Translations under genes and position numbers: made by a program
IMG/VR virus record: IMGVR_UViG_3300032288_005197
Location: 1 to 64,000 of that record
Direction: 5' to 3' (one strand)
Source: a virus
Length of the DNA stretch: 64,000 nucleotides
Part shown: positions 59,612 to 64,000 of the stretch, piece by piece
Layout of the letters: each line of letters opens with the position of its first letter
Numbering within the stretch: the first letter of the stretch is position 1
The notes under the pieces: generated by a model
What the model saw: the letters and a program-made list of their open reading frames with translations, nothing else
Databases searched by the model: none
Told to the model about the DNA's origin: nothing

Positions 59612-60370
59612 TTATTCTGAGACTGGGGTTCCGCAATTAGGACAGAACTTCCAGCTTGATTTTTTGTGACGGGTGCCACAGCCTGTGCAGTACGAGCGGA
59701 TTTCTCCCATCTCGACAGGTTTTTTGCTCTCGGGCAAGATTTGCCACTCGGAGGTGACGCTAGCCCAATCGCTAAAGTTGCCGTAACCGTTTGAGAACTC
59801 CTGTTTTGAATCGGAGCCCTGCTCAACTCGACCAGTTTCAAAGGACCCGGCAATACTTGAATTGCAGTAGTTCAAGCTAGCTCCAATTGAGCTTGTGAAA
59901 GTCGCTGGGCTTGATGAGTATGTGATTGTGCTTGGATAAAGCTGCCAGTTGGTCGTGCCTGAATTGCTTTTCCAGGCTGGAGAGATCTCGTCGTAAAAGA
60001 ACACTTTGATCTTACCATTGTTTGCAACTGCTGCTTTCGCTTCAGCCGAATCCTCAACCTCGTAAGTTTCAAAGACAAGTTTCTTTGCTACGTCAATGAA
60101 CCTTTCAAGATAAACTCGTTGGCCTGGTTTCAGGATGATGCCTGCTTCCGAAAGCCATTGACCATTCACCATGATCTTTGCAAGTACTTGGGTTGTTTTT
60201 GGATTAAAGAGCTCAATTTCGAAATTTGAACCCGTTTTTAAGTAGACCGTGTGGCCGTATGCCTTTAGTCTTCCTCTGCTCTTTGTGATGTGAGCGGTTG
60301 GTTGTGGTTGACTGTTAAAAGTATTGAATACTGCAGTCGAACCACCTAGTGTGATTGTTTGTTGGTACAT
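59612..60370 (-). CDS. Beta-rich protein with C-terminal zinc ribbon, flanked by inverted repeats
   Basis: A 252-residue protein, starting at the ATG at 60370 (MYQQTITLGGST). Residues 20-100 form a beta-domain (RGRLKAYGHTVYLKTGSNFEIELFNPKTTQVLAKIMVNGQWLSEAGIILKPGQRVYLERF). A Ser/Thr-rich middle follows, then a zinc ribbon (YCTGCGTRHKKSSWKFCPNCGT) with two CxxC pairs. I recall similar beta domains in phage and virus proteins but cannot name a function. The gene is more GC-rich than neighbours and bounded by a 21-base inverted repeat, consistent with a mobile or acquired cassette. Confidence 0.6.
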   Translation of the reverse strand: MYQQTITLGGSTAVFNTFNSQPQPTAHITKSRGRLKAYGHTVYLKTGSNFEIELFNPKTTQVLAKIMVNGQWLSEAGIILKPGQRVYLERFIDVAKKLVFETYEVEDSAEAKAAVANNGKIKVFFYDEISPAWKSNSGTTNWQLYPSTITYSSSPATFTSSIGASLNYCNSSIAGSFETGRVEQGSDSKQEFSNGYGNFSDWASVTSEWQILPESKKPVEMGEIRSYCTGCGTRHKKSSWKFCPNCGTPVSE

Positions 60371-60445
60371 AGTAGTTATGTTATTTTTGCGCATCTCATC
60401 GTAACCTTTAGCGATTACTCAAGGGCTCGTAAACCCGAGACGAAC

Positions 60446-60468
60446 AGAGCGAGGCTCTATGTTCCAAT
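60446..60468. repeat. Right copy of the inverted repeat flanking the zinc-ribbon gene
   Basis: AGAGCGAGGCTC + TA + TGTTCCAAT, matching the left copy in reverse complement over 9 and 12 bases. AGAGC-GAG-GCTCT is a perfect 5-bp hairpin. It lies upstream of the gene start, in the leader. Confidence 0.7.
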
Positions 60469-60499
60469 AATATTTAACTAAGTTCCCTAAAAAAGTTTT

Positions 60500-60895
60500 T
60501 TACTTTCGTATCCACTTATTTTCAGAGGTTAGAGTAAAACTGCCAATGAAGCAGTCTGCTTTGCCCCATTCCTGAGGTGATATGAGGCTCAGTGTGTTCG
60601 TTCCATCAAAATCATATAAATGATAGGTTTTTCCAACGATTGGATCAAACGATATTTTAGATTCCCAAACCATTAGCGAATCGTTGAATTCAGTTGTTAG
60701 TTTCGCAGCTCTTTCAATTAGCTCAACCCGTTCTCTCTCAAAAACGTCCATCATCTTTTTGGACGACTCTGTTCGAATTAATGATACGTTGGGTAATTTG
60801 AATGCCGGGGCACCAATATTGGTTGGATAGGGCTTAAGATTTGCATCGTATCCATTTTCTTCTGACCAAACAACTAAATCGGGTTTTTTACTCAT
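60500..60895 (-). CDS. DUF2452-like protein
   Basis: A 131-residue protein with the pattern PTNIGAPAFKLPNVSLIRTESSKKMMDVFERERVELIERAAKL, FDPIVGKTYHLYDFDGTNTLSLISPQEW and FTLTSENKWIRK. This is the layout of DUF2452 proteins, a conserved family in phages and bacteria of unknown function. Complete length. It is followed by DUF2493-like and other small genes on the same strand. Confidence 0.75.
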   Translation of the reverse strand: MSKKPDLVVWSEENGYDANLKPYPTNIGAPAFKLPNVSLIRTESSKKMMDVFERERVELIERAAKLTTEFNDSLMVWESKISFDPIVGKTYHLYDFDGTNTLSLISPQEWGKADCFIGSFTLTSENKWIRK

Positions 60896-60912
60896 ATCAT
60901 TTTTACTCTACT

Positions 60913-61260
60913 TTAATATTTCACCACTTTGACGCTAAGCCCAGCCTTTTTCGCCAGCTCAATCATGTGGCCTGTGCCCTTGCTTTGACCGTCCCAGAAA
61001 CATATACAGGAGTCAGCGTACTGAGCCATTTCAGCATTTCTCTTGAATCCAGCAGCCTTTCCGAATCTTTCCCAATCCGCTGGAAATCTTTTGACTGGCA
61101 GGTCCTTATCGATTGCATAATGCTCTCCCAGAAGATCAGCACCCTTTGCTCCACCCGACACAATCTCAACTCCTGGAACTCCTGAGATTAGCTTGCCCAC
61201 TTCCTCGCATAACAAATCGTAGTTAACGAAATTTCTGCCTCCTGCAATTATGAGTTTCAT
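60913..61260 (-). CDS. DUF2493/YspA-type SLOG-fold protein
   Basis: A 115-residue protein with IIAGGRNFVNYDLL, VSGGAKGADLLGEHYA and FPADWERFGKAAGFKRNAEMA..AD. These are the nucleotide-binding SLOG motifs of the DUF2493 family. Members bind nucleotide or ribosyl ligands; several sit in defence or counter-defence islands. Its ATG overlaps the previous gene by four bases. Confidence 0.85.
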   Translation of the reverse strand: MKLIIAGGRNFVNYDLLCEEVGKLISGVPGVEIVSGGAKGADLLGEHYAIDKDLPVKRFPADWERFGKAAGFKRNAEMAQYADSCICFWDGQSKGTGHMIELAKKAGLSVKVVKY

Positions 61261-61469
61261 CCTTGCTCTTTCATTAGATGTTGAGGTAGTTCCGATTCAT
61301 TGAACGCTCGACATAGCCCAAAGTGGATCCATCGATTAATGAAATCGGTTGAATACTCGTTGGCATCAGTAATGACCTTTCCTTTGATTGGGTCAGATGA
61401 TGCCTTAACAATCCTTTCCTGACGTTTGCCTTCCGCAAACACAAGAACCATTCCTTTTTTCAGTTTCAT
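61257..61469 (-). CDS. Hypothetical protein
   Basis: A 70-residue protein starting at the ATG at 61469 (MKLKKGMVLVFAEGKRQERIVKAS). Strand-rich N-terminus, then ANEYSTDFINRWIHFGLCRAFNESELPQHL. No family recognised. It overlaps an upstream frame by 65 bases, which is unusual. Confidence 0.5.
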   Translation of the reverse strand: MKLKKGMVLVFAEGKRQERIVKASSDPIKGKVITDANEYSTDFINRWIHFGLCRAFNESELPQHLMKEQG

Positions 61470-61593
61470 TTGTATTAGTGTTTTCTGATCCAAAATACAA
61501 TCTTCTAACCTTCTCTCCTAGTTCCATGTCATTTGGAATCGTTTGGATAAGCTCAATAACTTTTTTGCTGAAGACTTCGTCGATTTTGCTCAT
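61405..61593 (-). CDS. Short protein overlapping the next gene
   Basis: A 62-residue reading frame (MSKIDEVFSKKVIELIQTIPNDMELGEKVRRLYFGSEN...). The first 40 residues look like a real helical protein; the rest overlaps the next gene in another frame and may be spurious. It could be a gene joined to the next one by a frameshift. Treat with caution. Confidence 0.35.
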   Translation of the reverse strand: MSKIDEVFSKKVIELIQTIPNDMELGEKVRRLYFGSENTNTNETEKRNGSCVCGRQTSGKDC

Positions 61594-61621
61594 AGTTTAA
61601 TCGATTATTTTATGCAATATT

Positions 61622-61825
61622 TTACCCAAATTTTGCAATACTTTTATATTTCTTTTTAATATCGTCGATCTCTTTCATGGCCTCGTTAAACTTATCCTTG
61701 ATCTCATCGTTAACTGTAAAATCCAATATCGTTTGACAGTTAGGACAGACTGAAACTGGATGTTTCATTATGAATTGTAGGTCTATGCCTAGGGGTGTTC
61801 TGCATGCTGGACAAGGTAATGCCAT
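61622..61825 (-). CDS. Small zinc-binding protein
   Basis: A 67-residue protein with CPACRTPLGIDLQFIMKHPVSVCPNCQTIL, a four-Cys zinc ribbon (C5, C8, C27, C30), and a helical Lys-rich tail. It sits directly upstream in transcription of nothing else and directly downstream of the DUF2589-pair gene, so it may belong to that module. Function unknown. Confidence 0.65.
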   Translation of the reverse strand: MALPCPACRTPLGIDLQFIMKHPVSVCPNCQTILDFTVNDEIKDKFNEAMKEIDDIKKKYKSIAKFG

Positions 61826-61826
61826 A

Positions 61827-62540
61827 CTAAGAAGTTTTGTCAGTATGACTTACATCATCTAATTTTTGAATCAACATTTCGACTAATCGAGAAACGGCTT
61901 CCGGCTTTTCGTCCTTCTTGAATTTAACTTTCACAGTTGCCATACCTGCTTTACTTTCTGAATTTGGTGCATTACTGTCAACTGCAATATTAGTTACAGT
62001 ATGAGTGTAATCCGACGCAGTTGAGACTCCAAGTAGTTTACAAGTTGCATCATCCGCTTCTCCAGTTTGAGGTATCTTGTGTTTTGCTTGGTAAATCTTT
62101 AGGGCTTCTCTACATTTAGGCCCAATCACTCCATCCACTCCGTTCTTGTTGGCTCCAGTTTTTCCAAGTAAAGTCTTATAAGGCTCTCCCAGTTTAACTA
62201 GGGCTTCTTGAACTCCACGGATAGTTTGAACCTCAATCTTCTTAAATATGGGTAAAACATTTTCTTTAAGACTCGATGGAGTCCTATCGTCTGAAGCTAA
62301 CAACCTAATATCGAAATTAATATCGAGTTCTTCTAGTCCCATTGAAGAATGGTCAGCTAGAATGTAGAGAGGAATGTCTATCTCCTTATCGCCGATTAGA
62401 AATTTTTTAGTAAGTGGTGTACCGTCCGGCGTAAAGTACTTTGAAATAGTATTTATGTGTTGTCTTTCCTGAATACCGAGAACGATTAATGCTGCTTCTT
62501 GTAGACCTCCCAGTAATTCTTCTAGATTAATTTTAGCCAT
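61827..62540 (-). CDS. DUF2589-partner protein with inserted peptidoglycan-binding domain
   Basis: A 237-residue protein. Residues 1-85 (LEELLGGLQEAALIVLGIQERQHINTISKYF; IDIPLYILADHSSMGLEELDINFDIRLL) and 200-230 (ATVKVKFKKDEKPEAVSRLVEMLIQKL) fit the partner usually found beside DUF2589 proteins. Residues 104-171 are an inserted peptidoglycan-binding (PGB_1-type) helical domain (GVDGVIGPKCREALKIYQAKHKIPQTGEADDATCKLLG). This domain implies contact with the cell wall, perhaps on a tail tip. It precedes the DUF2589 gene's terminator by a short gap. Confidence 0.65.
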   Translation of the reverse strand: MAKINLEELLGGLQEAALIVLGIQERQHINTISKYFTPDGTPLTKKFLIGDKEIDIPLYILADHSSMGLEELDINFDIRLLASDDRTPSSLKENVLPIFKKIEVQTIRGVQEALVKLGEPYKTLLGKTGANKNGVDGVIGPKCREALKIYQAKHKIPQTGEADDATCKLLGVSTASDYTHTVTNIAVDSNAPNSESKAGMATVKVKFKKDEKPEAVSRLVEMLIQKLDDVSHTDKTS

Positions 62541-62596
62541 AGGTATGCGATTTTATTAAAAATTATACTAATTAAGTGCAATTGGTTTAAACAAAA

Positions 62597-62619
62597 AGAG
62601 ACCAGCTAAACTGGTCTCT
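62597..62619 (-). terminator. Rho-independent terminator
   Basis: AGAGACCAG-CTAAA-CTGGTCTCT hairpin with a T run on the minus strand, 26 bases after the DUF2589 gene stop. Confidence 0.88.
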
Positions 62620-62644
62620 TTATGATTTAATATCAAACTATCGA

Positions 62645-63241
62645 TTACTTAGTTGGATCAACAGTAAGAGGAATTAAAGAAGGCTCTAACATTTGAGTCA
62701 AATAGTCAGAAAGCTTCAACATACCTTCAGTTGCAGGTAACTGCTCAGCGTGAACTTTTACGTTATACTTTGCTGAGTTATCCGTGCTACGAGTGTTCTC
62801 TTTGTGAGTTGCAACTTTACCAGCCATGCTCACCGAGTATTTCATACCCCAGAATCCGCCAGACGCAGAAGCTGAAAAAGATCCCTCTTTGTCTTCGCTT
62901 GATTTATCTACTTCTGAAGTTTTTACTTCCATCGTGAATTCGATATCAGCTGAAGTGATAGCCAATGAAGGAAGTGGAACCAAAGGTAACATAGGAACCT
63001 TTGAGTATAGAGTTTGAACTGATTGTTCACCAGTCGTACCGTCAGTAACAACGCGGTTCATTTGGACGTCCAAAGAACGAGCTTCAGTTTTACCTTCGTC
63101 ATTTTTTACGAATGCAACCTCAGAGATATATTTCCAAGTTACATCGTTTAGTTTTGCCTGACCTTTGGCCATGCCTACAATTGGAGATACTATTAGATCT
63201 TCAATCGGTAATCCAGCAAATTGTTGTGCTATGTCTGCCAT
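62645..63241 (-). CDS. DUF2589-family protein
   Basis: A 198-residue protein. MADIAQQFAGLPIEDLIVSPIVGMAKGQAKL is the DUF2589 N-terminus, followed by long amphipathic strands. ITSADIEFTMEVKTSEVDKSSEDKEGSFSASASGG is the family's central beta section, and KYNVKVHAEQLPATEGMLKLSDYLTQM the closing part. The function of DUF2589 is unknown; pairs with partner proteins are common in bacterial genomes and large phages. A late-promoter motif (63258-63267) precedes it. Confidence 0.75.
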   Translation of the reverse strand: MADIAQQFAGLPIEDLIVSPIVGMAKGQAKLNDVTWKYISEVAFVKNDEGKTEARSLDVQMNRVVTDGTTGEQSVQTLYSKVPMLPLVPLPSLAITSADIEFTMEVKTSEVDKSSEDKEGSFSASASGGFWGMKYSVSMAGKVATHKENTRSTDNSAKYNVKVHAEQLPATEGMLKLSDYLTQMLEPSLIPLTVDPTK

Positions 63242-63257
63242 TATTCTTGATTTTTTT

Positions 63258-63267
63258 ATTATTTATC
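63258..63267 (-). promoter_or_regulatory. T4-type late promoter motif
   Basis: GATAAATAAT on the minus strand, 16 bases ahead of the ATG at 63241. It indicates late expression of the DUF2589-type protein. Confidence 0.6.
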
Positions 63268-63321
63268 TAGGCAGTCTACTCCGAGTCGATGAAAATTACA
63301 GCTTGTTAATATTCAGTTAAT

Positions 63322-63398
63322 TGGTACACCCGGAGAGATTCGAACTCCCAACCCCTTCGTCCGTAGCGAAGTGCTCTAATCCGTTGAGCTACGGGTGC
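63322..63398 (-). tRNA. tRNA-Arg (anticodon ACG)
   Basis: Complete cloverleaf on the minus strand. Acceptor GCACCCG pairs with CGGGTGT, anticodon loop CTACGGA gives ACG, T arm has GGTTGG..TTCGAAT. A CCA end is encoded. ACG needs A34-to-inosine editing by host TadA. Confidence 0.93.
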
Positions 63399-63403
63399 AA
63401 AAT

Positions 63404-63480
63404 TGGTGATCCCGACAGGGCTCGAACCTGTAACCCCCAGCTTAGAAGGCTGGTGCTCTATCCAGTTGAGCTACGGGACC
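63404..63480 (-). tRNA. tRNA-Arg (anticodon TCT)
   Basis: Complete cloverleaf. Anticodon loop CTTCTAA gives TCT for AGA codons, common in AT-rich phage genes. Acceptor GGTCCCG pairs with CGGGATC; CCA is encoded. Confidence 0.94.
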
Positions 63481-63487
63481 ATTTTTT

Positions 63488-63499
63488 GTTATTATACTA
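63488..63499 (-). promoter_or_regulatory. Second promoter motif between tRNA genes
   Basis: TAGTATAATAAC on the minus strand in the only sizeable gap of the tRNA cluster, of the same class as 56110-56121. It could drive the two Arg tRNA genes. Confidence 0.35.
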
Positions 63500-63503
63500 A
63501 ATC

Positions 63504-63592
63504 TGGCGGAGAGCGGAGGGATCGAACCTCATACGTTTTACCGTACGTCGCGCTTAGCAGGCGGACCCACTCGCCGTTGTGGATCACTCTCC
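63504..63592 (-). tRNA. tRNA-Ser (anticodon GCT)
   Basis: Class II tRNA with a long variable arm (TACG...CGTA). Anticodon loop CTGCTAA gives GCT. Acceptor GGAGAGT pairs with GCTCTCC; CCA is encoded. One mismatch in the anticodon stem is visible. Confidence 0.9.
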
Positions 63593-63593
63593 A

Positions 63594-63681
63594 TGGTACC
63601 TCAGGCCGGACTCGAACCGGCACGGACCTTACGGTCCACTAGATTTTAAGTCTAGCGTGGCTACCTTTACACCACTGAGGC
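63594..63681 (-). tRNA. tRNA-Leu (anticodon TAA)
   Basis: Class II tRNA with a variable arm (GGACCGTAAGGTCC). Anticodon stem CTAGA/TCTAG and loop CTTAAAA give TAA. Acceptor GCCTCAG pairs with CTGAGGT; CCA is encoded. Confidence 0.94.
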
Positions 63682-63686
63682 ATTCG

Positions 63687-63767
63687 TACCCAGAGTCGGA
63701 CTCGAACCGACACGTCTTTCGACACTAGTTCCTAAGACTAGCGCGGCTACCATTACGCCATCTGGGC
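63687..63767 (-). tRNA. tRNA-Leu (anticodon TAG)
   Basis: Class II tRNA. Anticodon stem CTAGT/ACTAG and loop CTTAGGA give TAG, for CTA codons. Acceptor GCCCAGA pairs with TCTGGGT. The 3' end reads ACGA, so CCA is not encoded. Confidence 0.92.
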
Positions 63768-63770
63768 AGA

Positions 63771-63848
63771 TGGGGTGACCGATGGGAATCGAACCCACGA
63801 CCTCTTGAACCACAATCAAGCGCTCTAACCAACTGAGCTACGGCCAAC
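63771..63848 (-). tRNA. tRNA-His (anticodon GTG)
   Basis: Anticodon stem CTTGA/TCAAG and loop TTGTGGT give GTG. An extra G (position -1) pairs with C73, as in His tRNAs; one acceptor mismatch is present. CCA is encoded. Confidence 0.92.
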
Positions 63849-63849
63849 G

Positions 63850-63932
63850 CGGAAGAAGAGGGAATCGAACCCCCAAGGCTTTTACACCCAGCTGTTTTCA
63901 AGACAGTTTCCTCGTCCATTCGGACTCCTTCC
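63850..63932 (-). tRNA. tRNA-Ser (anticodon TGA)
   Basis: Class II tRNA with variable arm (GGGTGTAAAAGCC). Anticodon stem CTGT/ACAG and loop CTTGAAA give TGA. Acceptor GGAAGGA pairs with TTCTTCC. CCA is not encoded. Confidence 0.9.
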
Positions 63933-63941
63933 AATTTTTCG

Positions 63942-64000
63942 AGGTCAGTGTTGGAATCGAACCAACTCCGCAGATTTTGCAGACCTGCCGGCCTCCACGA
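63942..64000 (-). tRNA. tRNA-Cys (anticodon GCA), partial
   Basis: 3' part of a tRNA that runs off the window edge. Anticodon stem CAGGT/ATCTG and loop CTGCAAA give GCA. The T arm GTTGG/CCAAC and the 3' acceptor strand ACTGACC with U73 fit tRNA-Cys. CCA is not encoded. Confidence 0.88.

Noticed and set aside
59577-60468. Insertion sequence with transposase
   Set aside because: The inverted repeats enclose a zinc-ribbon protein without transposase motifs, and no target duplication is visible.
63403-63642. Plus-strand frame across the tRNA cluster
   Set aside because: It is the antisense of tRNA-Arg and tRNA-Ser genes; its GLEPVTPSLEG-type sequence is a known false product of tRNA antisense.
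63725-63934. Minus-strand frame in the tRNA cluster
   Set aside because: It only translates tRNA-His, tRNA-Ser and tRNA-Leu sequence; no protein gene.
1-64000. Alternative genetic code (TAG recoding, as in some large gut phages)
   Set aside because: TAG ends gp46 at 886 and the glycosyltransferase at 16021, and no gene needs TAG read-through.
1-64000. CRISPR array
   Set aside because: No set of equal direct repeats with unique spacers seen; the only arrays are protein-coding repeats.

Overview
The window looks like part of the genome of a large tailed phage with a T4-type (myovirus) virion and replication core, probably infecting a member of the Bacteroidota. T4-type genes visible by motif are the gp46 recombination ATPase, gp43-type DNA polymerase (C-terminal half only), gp61 primase, UvsW helicase, a UvsY-like protein, gp4 head-completion nuclease, gp20 portal, gp21 protease (fused to a gp22-like scaffold), gp23 major capsid protein, a gp19-like tail tube and gp25/gp27/gp5/gp53-like baseplate proteins. 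The host guess is an inference. It rests on A-rich leaders without Shine-Dalgarno sequences, a TAnnTTTG -10 box ahead of the first nucleotide gene, and AT-rich codons with the standard code (TAA, TGA and TAG all act as stops).

Layout: 1-2.7 kb (+) end of gp46, a thymidylate-synthase-family enzyme with a dCMP-type residue, and dCMP deaminase. 2.7-10.9 kb (-) tail tube, small structural proteins, capsid protein, protease-scaffold fusion and a J-domain protein. 11-16 kb (+) a five-gene glycosyltransferase/methyltransferase operon behind a late promoter. 16-22 kb (-) baseplate hub, tube and wedge genes. 22.1-27 kb (-) probable capsid-cargo proteins including a Dps-like one. 27.2-31.3 kb (+) metallophosphoesterase and two sugar enzymes. 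31.3-34.3 kb (-) RNA-repair cassette (HAD, P-loop kinase, RNA ligase-adenylyltransferase fusion). 34.4-36.9 kb (+) UvsY/UvsW. 36.9-39.4 kb (-) more tagged proteins. 39.4-46.2 kb (+) polymerase half, primase, gp4, portal, epimerase. 46.1-49.5 kb (-) gp25, a neck/baseplate-like protein and tagged proteins. 49.5-54.1 kb (-) ADP-heptose-type pathway and a ClpC-like unfoldase. 54.1-63.2 kb (-) many small genes, membrane and lipoproteins, and a DUF2589-type pair. 63.3-64 kb (-) eight tRNA genes.

The most striking pattern is a short tag of the form hydrophobic-x-x-F-x-x-[FYW]-[VIL]-x-E. It appears in about sixteen otherwise unrelated predicted proteins, nearly all on the minus strand with the virion genes. 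It resembles the T4 capsid-targeting sequence that is cut after Glu by the gp21 protease. The phage may therefore load and process an unusually large set of internal head proteins. Some carry zinc ribbons, an EF-hand, basic C-terminal domains, and in one case an RNA ligase plus nucleotidyltransferase.

A recurring ATAAATAA-type motif, nearly the T4 late promoter TATAAATA, lies mostly 20-40 bases before late genes. It helps settle several start codons, and one copy lies inside the protease gene just ahead of an internal start for the scaffold. Function calls come from reading motifs; no database search was run.
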